Positions 8,836 to 17,385 of a stretch of DNA of 64,000 nucleotides are shown here, piece by piece (position 1 is the first letter of the stretch; every line of letters begins with the position of its first letter). The DNA is from Pseudomonas sp. RIT409 (GTDB lineage: Bacteria; Pseudomonadota; Gammaproteobacteria; Pseudomonadales; Pseudomonadaceae), in contig NZ_QARE02000013.1 of assembly GCF_003052515.2 (NCBI RefSeq), positions 62,001 to 126,000 on the forward strand, given 5' to 3'. The notes beneath the pieces were generated by a model, which saw only the letters and a program-made list of their open reading frames with translations, was not told where the DNA came from and ran no database searches. Made by a program: the position numbers and the translations under genes.

Positions 8836-10080
8836 TTACTGATAACCCTTCGGAAACGGGTTCGGCTCGATCAAATCCGACTCGTAGATCACCTTGAACT
8901 GGCCGTTGGCCTGCGCTTCCCCGATCCGGGTCTTGCTCCAGAGGTGATGGTTCTCGTGGACTTTCACGTAGCCTTCCGGCGCGGTTTTCAACTCGATGCC
9001 AGGCGATGCTGCGACCACTTTGTCCACATCGAAACTGCCCGCTTTTTCGACGGCAGCTTTCCATAACCAAGGGCCGAGGTAGGCGGCCTGGGTCACGTCA
9101 CCCATCACCGCGTCCTTGCCATACTTGGCTTTGAAGGCATCGACGAAGGCTTTGTTGTTGGGGTTATCCAGGCTTTGGAAGTACTTCATCGAGGCGTAGA
9201 ACCCTTCCATGTTTTCGCCGCCAATGCCGAGCAGTTCGTCTTCGGTGACCGACAGCGTCAGCAGGTTCTGCTTGGCCGCCGTGACGCCTGCCGCCTTCAG
9301 TTGTTTGTAGAACGCGACGTTGGAGCCACCCACCACGGCGGCAAACACCACATCAGGCTTTTTCAGCTTGACCTTGTTGATCAGCGAGCCGAACTGGGTG
9401 TTTCCCAGCGGGTAGTAGTCCTCGCCAACCACCGTGCCATGGAGCACATTTTCGATATGTTTGCGCGCGATTTTCATCGAGGTCCGCGGCCAGATGTAGT
9501 CCGAGCCAATCAGGTAGAACGTCTTGGCACCCTTCTCTTTGGCGATCCAGTCCAGGCTGGCGAGGATCTGCTGCGTGGCTTCCTGGCCGGTGTAGATCAC
9601 GTTCTTGGACTGCTCCAGCCCTTCATAGAAGGTGGGGTAGTAGAGCAGGCCGTTTTCTTTCTCAAACACTGGCAATACCGCCTTGCGCGAGGCGGAGGTC
9701 CAGCAGCCGAACACGGCCGCCACTTTGTCCCCGACCAAAAGCTTCCTGGCCTTCTCGGCGAAGGTCGGCCAGTCGGAGGCGCCGTCTTCCTGAATTACCT
9801 TGATCTGCCGTCCGAGAATCCCGCCCGAGGCATTGATCTGGTCGATGGCCAGACGCTCGGCCTGAATCGAACCGGTCTCGGAAATGGCCATGGTCCCAGT
9901 GGCCGAGTGCAGTTGACCGACGGTGACTTCCGTCGGCGTCACGGCCAGCCCGGTGCTGTTAGCGTCATCGGCCATGGCCATCTGGCTGAACACGCTGGCG
10001 GCGATCAGCGACAGCGCAGCCGCGCCCAGGGTCAGTCGTCGAGGGAGCAAGCGTTTCAAGTGGGTCTGTGGTGATTCCAT
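8836..10080 (-). CDS. urtA: Urea/short-chain amide ABC transporter substrate-binding protein UrtA
   Basis: This 414-residue periplasmic binding protein is the substrate receptor of the importer. The N-terminus has a basic stretch, a hydrophobic core and an AMA|DD-type signal cleavage near residue 37. The mature part belongs to the type 1 branched-chain-amino-acid/urea binding family (GQLHSATGTMAISETG, GCWTSASRKAVLPVFE, GQEATQQI). The open frame continues 130 codons upstream, but ATG 10080 has AGGAG at good spacing and begins the signal peptide, so it is the start. It is the first gene of the leftward operon and is divergent from the permease-kinase gene. Related proteins bind urea (UrtA) or short amides (FmdD); the sequence alone does not decide between them. 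Confidence 0.92.
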   Translation of the reverse strand: MESPQTHLKRLLPRRLTLGAAALSLIAASVFSQMAMADDANSTGLAVTPTEVTVGQLHSATGTMAISETGSIQAERLAIDQINASGGILGRQIKVIQEDGASDWPTFAEKARKLLVGDKVAAVFGCWTSASRKAVLPVFEKENGLLYYPTFYEGLEQSKNVIYTGQEATQQILASLDWIAKEKGAKTFYLIGSDYIWPRTSMKIARKHIENVLHGTVVGEDYYPLGNTQFGSLINKVKLKKPDVVFAAVVGGSNVAFYKQLKAAGVTAAKQNLLTLSVTEDELLGIGGENMEGFYASMKYFQSLDNPNNKAFVDAFKAKYGKDAVMGDVTQAAYLGPWLWKAAVEKAGSFDVDKVVAASPGIELKTAPEGYVKVHENHHLWSKTRIGEAQANGQFKVIYESDLIEPNPFPKGYQ

Positions 10081-10188
10081 GGTTCCGGCTCCTGTGTGGG
10101 TCGTGGGTCTCGGCGGCGCTCTGAACGGCGCCTCATCGCGAGCTGGAACGAGCATGAAGTCCGGGAGGGTTTGGCGGTATACGCAGCT

Positions 10189-10217
10189 TGACGTAGTGGC
10201 ATACGTCATTTGACGTA
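10189..10217. promoter_or_regulatory. TGACGTA inverted repeat plus third half-site (candidate operator)
   Basis: TGACGTA (10189-10195), six bases, then TACGTCA (10202-10208) form a perfect 7-bp inverted repeat. A third TGACGTA follows at 10211-10217, exactly 22 bp (two helical turns) after the first. It lies about 110 bp upstream of the urtA start. Inference: binding site for a dimeric regulator such as the LuxR-type response regulator encoded at 13815-14486. Confidence 0.5.
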
Positions 10218-10234
10218 GCGCCAGAATTGCCATT

Positions 10235-10250
10235 TGGCGGCATGCTTGCG
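10235..10250 (+). promoter_or_regulatory. Sigma-54-like -24/-12 promoter facing the permease-kinase gene
   Basis: TGGCGGCATGCTTGCG keeps the GG-N10-GC spacing and the TGGC and TTGC boxes of the RpoN consensus; only the ACG of the -24 box differs. It would give a leader of about 175 bases before the GTG start and fits nitrogen control of amide use. Prediction from sequence only. Confidence 0.4.
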
Positions 10251-10438
10251 CCCGTGCGAGTGGCGAGGCATGGAACTTGCTCGCCAATACCTTCAGCCGT
10301 CGCGCCGGGCTCGGAGTTGGGGTCGGCTGGCATGAGCGCTTTCGCGAGCACGCCGCTGCCGACACAGTGTGTTCAGAGGACGACGGCTCGGTCTCGGGAC
10401 GACAGGTTTCACCCCTCACCTCTCTGGAAGAATCGACT

Positions 10439-13400
10439 GTGCGACCCTCTGGCTCACAACGCATCATCAAGGTCCGCCGCGACTACAACAGCCTGGTCGC
10501 CGATGAGACGATGGAAGACTATGCTCTGCGGTTCACACCCAAGTCGTTCCGCAAATGGTCGGAGTTCCGGATCGCCAATACCGCGGTCGGCGCCGTGTCG
10601 TTTCTCGCGCTGGAAGCCATCGGGGGGGCGCTGGTGATGAGCTACGGCTTCACCAATACGCTGTGGGCAATCCTGGCCACGGCGCTGGTGATCTTTTTGA
10701 CCGGCCTGCCCATCAGCTATTACGCCGCGCGCTACGGCGTGGACATGGACCTGCTGACTCGCGGCGCCGGTTTCGGCTACATCGGCTCGACCATCACCTC
10801 CTTGATCTACGCCAGTTTCACCTTCCTGTTCTTCGCCCTGGAAGCGGCGATCATGGCGTTGGCCCTGGAGCTGTACTTCCGCATTCCCCTGGCCTTGGCC
10901 TATGTGGTCTGTTCGGTGATCATCATCCCGCTGGTGGCCTACGGCATCACCCTGATCAGCCGATTGCAAATGTGGTCACAACCGCTGTGGCTGACACTGT
11001 TGCTGGTGCCCTACGTTTTCGTGATCTGGAAAAACCCCGACGCATTGAGCGATCTCACCAGCTTTTCCGGTCGGGAGGGCGAAGGGGGCACATTCAACCT
11101 GCTGTTATTTGGTGCGGCGTTCAGTGTGGCACTGTCACTGGTGACCCAGATCGGCGAGCAGGTCGACTACTTGCGTTTCCTGCCCGAAAAGACCCTCGCC
11201 AACCGCACGCGTTGGTGGGTTGCGCTGCTGATGGCCGGGCCGGGTTGGATCATCCCCGGCGCGCTGAAAATTCTGGCCGGGGCTTTCCTGGCCTTTCTCG
11301 CGTTGCAGCATGAGGTGCCCATCGAGCGCGCTGCCGAGCCAACGCAGATGTACCTGGTCGCATTTCGCTACGTGCTCAGCTCGCCGGAGTGGGCGCTGGC
11401 GGCCATGACGCTGTTCGTGATCATTTCCCAGATCAAGATCAACCTGACCAACGCCTATGCCGGGTCGCTGGCCTGGTCCAACTTTTTCGCGCGGGTGACA
11501 CACAGCCATCCCGGGCGGGTCGTCTGGTTGGTATTTAATGTGATCATTGCGCTGATCCTCATGGAACTGGGGGTCTTCGACGCCATCGAGCAGGTACTGG
11601 GCCTTTACGCCAATGTGGCCATCGCCTGGATTGGCTCACTGGTGGCGGATTTGGTGATCAACAAACCGATGGGCTGGTCGCCAAGGCATATCGAGTTCAA
11701 GCGAGCGCACCTGTACGACATCAACCCGGTTGGGGTGGGTGCAATGACCATCGCCTCGCTGGTTGCGTTCTGTGCCCACTTCGGAGCATTCGGGGAACTG
11801 GCGCAGGCCGCGCCGCCGCTGGTTTCACTGGCCGTCGCGCTGATCATCTCGCCGTTGATCGCCTGGCGAACCCAAGGCCGTTACTACATCGCCCGCAGCA
11901 GCACTGCCGCCCTGCTCCACCCGCAGGGGCCGCAGCCCACGCTGCGTTGCGGTTTGTGCAGCAACGCCTTCGAAACGCCGGACATGGCATGGTGCCCGGC
12001 TTACGGCTCGCCGATTTGCTCGCTGTGCTGTTCGCTGGATGCGCGGTGTGGCGATCAGTGCAAGAAACGCACACGGCTCTCCATGCAGTTCGAGGATCTG
12101 GTCAGCCATCTCCTGCCTCGCCTGCCTCGCCGCTACCTGCATACCCGGCTGGCGCAGTACCTGGGCTTGCTCGCGATCCTGGTTCTGGGACTGTCCGGCG
12201 CCCTGGCGCTGATTTACGGGCAAGTGGCGCACGGCCTGATCGATCAGTCATTGCAGGCGTATCACACCTTGCGGCTGGCCTTTCTCAAGGCCTTCCTGAC
12301 TTTCTGCGTGTTCGCCGGCATCCTCGCCTGGTGGGTGGTGCTGACCCGAGAAAGCCGTCGCGTGGCTCTGGAGGAGTCGGAACGCCAGACACAGCTGTTG
12401 ATTCAGGAAATCGATGCCCACGACAAGACCGACCAGGCGCTGCAGGAAGCGAAGGAAGCTTCGGAAGCCGCCAACGCGGCCAAAAGCCGTTATGTGACCG
12501 GACTGTCCCACGAGCTGCGCACGCCGCTCAACAGCATCCTGGGCTTCACCCAAATTCTGCAACGCGACCCTGCCACCCCGTCGCAGCAACAAGCCGCTCT
12601 GGCGACCATTCTCCGCAGCAGTTCGCACCTGCTGTCGTTGATCGACGGTCTGCTGGACGTCGCCAAGATCGAGGCCGGAAAGCTGCGGCTCGAACCGTCG
12701 GAAATTCTCTTGCAGGAATTCCTCAGCGACCTGGAACAGATGTTTGTCAGCACCGCGGGCGACAAGGGGATAGGGTTTCGGCTGGAACGAGTGGGACGCA
12801 TGCCAATGGTGGTGCGTGGCGATGAAAAAAGAGTGCGACAGATTCTGATCAACCTGCTGGGCAACGCGGTGAACTTCACCGACAGGGGCGAGGTGTGCCT
12901 GCGGGTCAGTTACCGACGGGAAACAGCCATATTCGATGTGATTGACACCGGCATCGGCATCGCGCCGGACCAGATCGAGCGGATTTTTCAGCCGTTCGAG
13001 CGGGGCGGTCTCGTGCGCCAGGACAACGGCGTAGGCTTGGGCTTGACCATCACCCGCATGCTCACCGCCTTGATGGGCGGGGCCCTGTCGGTGACCAGCC
13101 AACCGGGGGAAGGGACACGCTTCCAAGTGCGGCTATTCCTGTCGGAAGTGCGGGTGCCGCGGGCGGTCATCGACGTGGATCATGACGTGATCGGCTATGA
13201 GGGCGAGCGTCGACGGATTCTGGTGGTCGACGACCACATCGAACACCGCAAAGTGATTCACGGCATGCTCTCGCCGCTCGGTTTCGACATCATCGAGGCA
13301 GCCAACGGCCACGAAGCCGTGCGCCAGGTGTCGTTACAGCACCCTGATCTGATTCTGATGGACCTGTCGATGCCGGGCATGGACGGCTGGCAGACCCTGC

Positions 13401-13840
13401 GCATGATCCGCCACAACGCATTGTCCCTGGTCCCGGTCATCGTGCTGTCAGCCAATGCCAATACCTTTGCCGACGACAAGGACCAGGGCTTGCCCTCCAT
13501 GGAACACGACTACCTTTCCAAACCAGTGCACATGCAGCAACTGCTCGACCGCCTGGCCCACCACCTGACACTTCATTGGCAATATCGTGTGCGCAACGCC
13601 CCACCCGCCCGGTCTGAATGGCATCTGCCGCCCCGAAAGGACCTCGAAGAACTCTATGAACTGTGCGGTCTGGGGTACATGCGTGGCATTCAGCACAAAC
13701 TCGATGCCATTGAGCGAGACAGCACGGAAAGTGCCCGCTTCGTCGCAGACCTGCGCACCCTGGCCACCGGCTTTCGCTTGGACGAACTCAGCCTACAACT
13801 CAAGGAGGCCCTCAATGAACGCCCTGACTCCACGCGCTGA
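10439..13840 (+). CDS. NCS1 permease-hybrid histidine kinase fusion (transporter-type sensor kinase)
   Basis: This 1133-residue protein joins four parts. First is an NCS1 (nucleobase/hydantoin permease-like) domain of about 12 membrane segments, residues ~25-490. Second is a segment with eight cysteines at 504-541 (CGLC, WCP, ICSLCC, ARC, DQC). Third, two more membrane helices (~573-595, ~613-637) and a helical linker lead into a HisKA domain with His691 in SHELRTPLNS. Fourth are a HATPase domain (N-box NLLGNAVNF, DTGIGI, GVGLGL) and a receiver domain with Asp975 in LILMDLSMPG, plus a helical tail without a clear Hpt motif. The GTG start has GGAAG 8 bases upstream; the frame is open to 10277 but that extension looks non-coding. 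It probably senses a small nitrogenous compound and signals to the overlapping response regulator gene. The fusion is analogous to CbrA, which has an SLC5 domain. Ligand and transport ability are unknown. Confidence 0.9.
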   Translation: MRPSGSQRIIKVRRDYNSLVADETMEDYALRFTPKSFRKWSEFRIANTAVGAVSFLALEAIGGALVMSYGFTNTLWAILATALVIFLTGLPISYYAARYGVDMDLLTRGAGFGYIGSTITSLIYASFTFLFFALEAAIMALALELYFRIPLALAYVVCSVIIIPLVAYGITLISRLQMWSQPLWLTLLLVPYVFVIWKNPDALSDLTSFSGREGEGGTFNLLLFGAAFSVALSLVTQIGEQVDYLRFLPEKTLANRTRWWVALLMAGPGWIIPGALKILAGAFLAFLALQHEVPIERAAEPTQMYLVAFRYVLSSPEWALAAMTLFVIISQIKINLTNAYAGSLAWSNFFARVTHSHPGRVVWLVFNVIIALILMELGVFDAIEQVLGLYANVAIAWIGSLVADLVINKPMGWSPRHIEFKRAHLYDINPVGVGAMTIASLVAFCAHFGAFGELAQAAPPLVSLAVALIISPLIAWRTQGRYYIARSSTAALLHPQGPQPTLRCGLCSNAFETPDMAWCPAYGSPICSLCCSLDARCGDQCKKRTRLSMQFEDLVSHLLPRLPRRYLHTRLAQYLGLLAILVLGLSGALALIYGQVAHGLIDQSLQAYHTLRLAFLKAFLTFCVFAGILAWWVVLTRESRRVALEESERQTQLLIQEIDAHDKTDQALQEAKEASEAANAAKSRYVTGLSHELRTPLNSILGFTQILQRDPATPSQQQAALATILRSSSHLLSLIDGLLDVAKIEAGKLRLEPSEILLQEFLSDLEQMFVSTAGDKGIGFRLERVGRMPMVVRGDEKRVRQILINLLGNAVNFTDRGEVCLRVSYRRETAIFDVIDTGIGIAPDQIERIFQPFERGGLVRQDNGVGLGLTITRMLTALMGGALSVTSQPGEGTRFQVRLFLSEVRVPRAVIDVDHDVIGYEGERRRILVVDDHIEHRKVIHGMLSPLGFDIIEAANGHEAVRQVSLQHPDLILMDLSMPGMDGWQTLRMIRHNALSLVPVIVLSANANTFADDKDQGLPSMEHDYLSKPVHMQQLLDRLAHHLTLHWQYRVRNAPPARSEWHLPPRKDLEELYELCGLGYMRGIQHKLDAIERDSTESARFVADLRTLATGFRLDELSLQLKEALNERPDSTR

Positions 13841-14486
13841 AACGGGGGTGATCCTGATTGTCGACGACACCCCGGACAACCTGGCCCTGCTGTCCGATGC
13901 ACTGGACGAGGCGGGCTACATGGTGCTGGTGGCGCTGGACGGCACCAGTGCGCTGAACCGCATACAACGCCGACGGCCGGACCTGATCCTGCTCGATGCG
14001 ATGATGCCGGGGCTGGACGGGTTCGAGACCTGCCGCCAGATCAAACGCCAGCCAGACACAGCGAACATTCCAGTGCTGTTCATGACCGCACTGACCGACA
14101 GCGAACATGTGGTTCAGGGTTTCGAAGCGGGCGCTATCGATTACGTGACCAAGCCCATCCAGTGTGCGGAGGTCTTGGCACGGGTCGCCTCGCACCTGCG
14201 CACCGCGCGCATCCTGCAAACGGCGCGCGATGCGCAGCCCATAGGGCTCGACCACCCCCCGGCGTATGATCGACTGGCGACACGCTTTCAACTGACGGAG
14301 CGGGAGTTCGAAGTGTTGCGCTGGGTCTCCTGCGGAAAAACCAACAAAGACATTGCCGACATCCTGCAACTCAGCCCACGCACCGTGAACAAACACCTGG
14401 AGCACATCTACATCAAACTCGGCGTCGAAACCCGCACCGCCGCCACCTCGGTGGCGATGGCCGCGATGACCGAGCGTGTCCCCTGA
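13815..14486 (+). CDS. LuxR-type response regulator, partner of the permease-kinase
   Basis: This is a 223-residue cytoplasmic DNA-binding regulator. The N-terminal receiver domain has the acidic pair VDD, phospho-acceptor Asp61 in LILLDAMMPG and the conserved Lys in VTKPI. The C-terminal LuxR/NarL helix-turn-helix (about residues 155-210, LTEREFEVLRWVSCGKTNKDIA) ends in the usual KLGVETRTAA segment. ATG 13815 has AAGGAGG at ideal spacing and lies inside the kinase gene, overlapping its end by 26 bp, so the two are co-translated. It is the likely output of the kinase; the spacer palindrome at 10189 is a candidate target. Confidence 0.92.
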   Translation: MNALTPRAETGVILIVDDTPDNLALLSDALDEAGYMVLVALDGTSALNRIQRRRPDLILLDAMMPGLDGFETCRQIKRQPDTANIPVLFMTALTDSEHVVQGFEAGAIDYVTKPIQCAEVLARVASHLRTARILQTARDAQPIGLDHPPAYDRLATRFQLTEREFEVLRWVSCGKTNKDIADILQLSPRTVNKHLEHIYIKLGVETRTAATSVAMAAMTERVP

Positions 14487-14528
14487 CGGGCACGTGATCG
14501 CCCTACGAGCCCTTCAGCCCATCGTTGA

Positions 14529-15455
14529 CTAGGCGTTTTCGCTGTCCCAGAACCGCTTGTACATGCCAAGTTTCTTCTTCAACGGTCGAGACAGCCGCGC
14601 CTCTTCCTTGCCCAGTTTGAATGCCACCAGCTTCAGGCCATTGCGCAGCAACGAGGCCGGCCAGAGGTACCAGCGCCGCAGGCCGAGGAAGTTCAGCTCA
14701 GACTTGACATAACGCATACCCTCGGCACGGGCTCCGCCGAACCGGGCGTGAATCCATGACTCGCGTGCCTGAAAGACGCCGATGTCGAAGTACCGGCGAA
14801 ATTCCTCGCGCAGGGTGTAATTGTGGGAGTGCCGACAGACCGCCGAGCCCTGATAAGCCACTTTCCAGTGGGACAGGAGCATCTTCGCGGCCACGTACAT
14901 GTCTTCGGACAAGATCACATGCCGGGGAAAACCGCCCACCGCCCGCAGCGCATCGCGGCGGTAGGCAGCGAACGAATTGGACATGAACGGCGTCTTGATC
15001 CCCAGCGCCGGCACGTCCTCCAGACGCTTGATCCGGGACACCGGCGGGTAGTTGAACCAGCGGGCATGCTGGGCAAGCACCGTGGCGTCCAGATGAGGCA
15101 GTTGCCGACCGCAGACCGCGCCGACCAGCGGGTCGTCGAACGGCGCGAGGATGTTTTCCACCGCGCGGGGATCTTCCAGGTAGGCGTCCTGCGTCAGGTA
15201 CACGAAGATGTCATAGCGGGGGTGGGTCTCGGCCATCATCTGCCGGGTACCGCCGTGGTTGAAGTCCTTCGGGTCGATGCGGGTCACGTTGCCGCAGCGG
15301 GACTGCGCCAGTTCCAGGGTACCGTCCGTGGAACTGGAATCGACGATCAGGGTGTCGAACTCAGCGGTCTGGGCCCACAGGGAATCGAGCAACCGCTCGA
15401 GCTCCCTGCGCCCGTTGTAGGTCGGGATGACGCAAGCGACACGCAAAGGCTGCAT
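14529..15455 (-). CDS. Family 2 glycosyltransferase (rhamnosyltransferase-like)
   Basis: This 308-residue GT-A glycosyltransferase begins VACVIPTYNGRRELERLLDSL, with DSSSTDGT for nucleotide-sugar binding and QDAYLEDP as the DxD-like region. The pattern resembles dTDP-rhamnosyltransferases of cell-surface polysaccharide synthesis. The start is ATG 15455 (MQPLRVAC), with GGAG about 8 bases upstream; an upstream in-frame ATG at 15488 has no Shine-Dalgarno. It is convergent with the response regulator and not part of an evident polysaccharide operon, although an exopolysaccharide block lies 11 kb to the left. The sugar specificity is not readable. Confidence 0.8.
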   Translation of the reverse strand: MQPLRVACVIPTYNGRRELERLLDSLWAQTAEFDTLIVDSSSTDGTLELAQSRCGNVTRIDPKDFNHGGTRQMMAETHPRYDIFVYLTQDAYLEDPRAVENILAPFDDPLVGAVCGRQLPHLDATVLAQHARWFNYPPVSRIKRLEDVPALGIKTPFMSNSFAAYRRDALRAVGGFPRHVILSEDMYVAAKMLLSHWKVAYQGSAVCRHSHNYTLREEFRRYFDIGVFQARESWIHARFGGARAEGMRYVKSELNFLGLRRWYLWPASLLRNGLKLVAFKLGKEEARLSRPLKKKLGMYKRFWDSENA

Positions 15456-15546
15456 AACAATACTCCGTGGCAACTGCACAATGCCCATTTGTCATGACAC
15501 GCTTTTGAGGGTAGCTCAGGATCTTTCCCCGGGATTCAACCGCTGG

Positions 15547-16767
15547 TCAGCCCATCACCTCACTCAAGGGAATGAAATTCAGCAGATCGCCTTCCGCCAC
15601 CGTCGTGCCCTCGATCACCTCGATCAGGCCATCGGCCCACGCGGCACTGCGCAGCACGCCCGAACTCTGGTTGCGATAGGCGACCACCCGGCCCTGCTCC
15701 AGACGCCCGCGCAAGTACTCCCGGCGCGTGCCCGGTTTGGACCAGACGAAACCTGACGGCACCTTGAACGACAACGGCCTGACCTGTTGCACCCCCAGAC
15801 GGCGCAGCAGGTAAGGCCGGGCCAGAAGCGCGAAGGTCACCAGCGTCGAGGCCGGATTGCCCGGCAAGCCGATCACCGGCACGCCCCGGTAGTGACCGAA
15901 GGTCAGAGGTTTGCCCGGCTTGATCGCCAGCTTCCACAGGGCAATCTCGCCTTCCTCGCGCAGGGCATGGCCGAGAAAATCGGCCTCGCCCACCGAGACA
16001 CCGCCGGTGGAAAGGATCAGGTCAACATCGCCCAAGGCGCCCAATGCTGCACGGGTTTTGTCCAGGTCGTCAGGGAGGATCCCGGCGTCGATCACTTCGC
16101 AACCCAACCGCGCGAGCCAACTGCACAACAGGACACGGTTGCTGTTGTAGATCTGCCCCGGCCCCAGTGCCTGACCTGGTTCGATCAACTCGTCGCCGGT
16201 CGAGAGCACCGCGACCCGGGCGCGACGCACCACGGGCAACTCGTTCATGCCCAAGGTCGCGGCCAGCCCCATTTCGATGGGCGTCAGTACCGTGCCCGCC
16301 TGCAGGACGGTGTCGCCAACGGTGGTTTCCTGACCTTTGGGCCGGATGTTCTGATCCCGGTGCAAGGCATGCAGCAAACGCACACGCCCATCGGCCAGGA
16401 CCTCGGCGTTCTCCTGCATTTCGACGCAGTCGGCGCCGTCCGGCACGGGTGCGCCGGTGAAGATCCTCGCGCAGGTGCCCGGCTGCAAAGGCTCGGGCGC
16501 CTGGCCAGCGAAAATCCGTTGGCTGACCGGTAACGGCTCACCCGTCCAGTCCGCCACACGCAAGGCGTAACCGTCCATGGCGCTGTTTGGCCAGGGCGGC
16601 AGGTCCAGGGTAGACACCAGATCCTGGGCGAGGACGCGGCCCTGAGCCTGTGCCAGGGTCACCGTTTCGCGTTCGGTAATCGCCGCTGCGGCGGCCAGGT
16701 TCATCAACCGCTCCATGGCCTCTTCGACCGGCATCAAGCGGCTCATTTCAGGCTTGCTCATCGCCAT
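15547..16767 (-). CDS. moeA: Molybdopterin molybdenumtransferase MoeA
   Basis: This 406-residue enzyme inserts molybdate into adenylylated molybdopterin in the last step of molybdenum cofactor synthesis. Family motifs are PPWPNSAMDGYALR, IFTGAPVPDGADCV, the MPT-binding VAVLSTGDEL, LSTGGVSVGEADF and GLPGNPAST. The ATG directly follows the moaB stop; a second in-frame ATG two codons on (16761) is an equal candidate, with GGGTGA upstream. It forms an operon with moaB, and mobA is divergent from the pair. Confidence 0.95.
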   Translation of the reverse strand: MAMSKPEMSRLMPVEEAMERLMNLAAAAAITERETVTLAQAQGRVLAQDLVSTLDLPPWPNSAMDGYALRVADWTGEPLPVSQRIFAGQAPEPLQPGTCARIFTGAPVPDGADCVEMQENAEVLADGRVRLLHALHRDQNIRPKGQETTVGDTVLQAGTVLTPIEMGLAATLGMNELPVVRRARVAVLSTGDELIEPGQALGPGQIYNSNRVLLCSWLARLGCEVIDAGILPDDLDKTRAALGALGDVDLILSTGGVSVGEADFLGHALREEGEIALWKLAIKPGKPLTFGHYRGVPVIGLPGNPASTLVTFALLARPYLLRRLGVQQVRPLSFKVPSGFVWSKPGTRREYLRGRLEQGRVVAYRNQSSGVLRSAAWADGLIEVIEGTTVAEGDLLNFIPLSEVMG

Positions 16768-17307
16768 TCACCCACGGGTTGCGCATGGCTCCGCCTTTTT
16801 CAAATGCGGCACGAAGTTGCAGGGCCGGAAGCTGTTGTTCAATTGATCGGCCAGAATCCCGTCCCAGCCGGTGCGCACGGCATTGGTCGAACCGGGCAGG
16901 CAGCAGACCAGCGTACCGTTGGCCAGCCCCGCCAGCGCGCGGGATTGAATGGTAGAGCTGCCGATGTCCGGCACGGAAATCTGCCGGAACAGCTCGCCGA
17001 ACCCGTCAACCTGTTTGTCCAGCAGGCAGGCCACCGCTTCGGGCGTGCTGTCGCGACCGGTGAAGCCAGTGCCGCCGGTAATCAGCACGACCTGGACCTG
17101 ATCGTCGGCGATCCAGGTCGCGACCTGGGCGCGGATTTTGTAGAGATCATCCTTGAGCAGCACACGCTCGATCAAGCCGTGCCCGGCAGCGGTCAGGCGA
17201 TCGACGAACAGTTGCCCGGAGGTATCGGTTTCGAAGGTTCGCGTATCGCTGACGGTGAGCACGGCAATGTTCAGCGACACGAAGGGGGTGTCAGCCTTGG
17301 CTTTCAT
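16768..17307 (-). CDS. moaB: Molybdenum cofactor biosynthesis protein MoaB
   Basis: This 179-residue MPT-adenylyltransferase-family protein shows the MoaB/Mog fold through VLTVSDTR, the GGTGFTGRDSTPEA loop, and the GSTNAV motif near the C-terminus. It precedes moeA with no gap. Molybdenum cofactor would serve nitrate reductase, xanthine dehydrogenase or formate dehydrogenase, none of which is in the window. MoaB rather than MogA is preferred because of length and pairing with moeA. Confidence 0.93.
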   Translation of the reverse strand: MKAKADTPFVSLNIAVLTVSDTRTFETDTSGQLFVDRLTAAGHGLIERVLLKDDLYKIRAQVATWIADDQVQVVLITGGTGFTGRDSTPEAVACLLDKQVDGFGELFRQISVPDIGSSTIQSRALAGLANGTLVCCLPGSTNAVRTGWDGILADQLNNSFRPCNFVPHLKKAEPCATRG

Positions 17308-17385
17308 GGGCGAGGTCCAGTTGTCGAGAAAACAGTCCGGTGTTATATCACAGGGCCTCCTTTTCCTGTGCTTGATGAGTCCCCC

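Larger units (their letters stand above)
10081..10438. promoter_or_regulatory. Shared divergent control region of urtABCDE-fmdAB and the permease-kinase
   Basis: This 358-bp spacer separates the urtA and permease-kinase starts. It holds an inverted repeat with an extra half-site (10189-10217) and a sigma-54-like promoter facing right (10235-10250), entered separately. The kinase frame happens to be open back to 10277, but that part reads as low-similarity sequence. No convincing sigma-70 promoter facing left was seen. Confidence 0.6.

Noticed and set aside
10081..10260. Leftward sigma-54 promoter for urtA
   Set aside because: Candidates on the minus strand near 10225-10232 and 10240-10252 keep GG-N10-GC but their -12 box (GCGC, ATGC) departs from TTGC; too weak to call.
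10277..10438. 54-codon N-terminal extension of the permease-kinase
   Set aside because: No Shine-Dalgarno at 10277, no family similarity; GTG 10439 has a good ribosome binding site.
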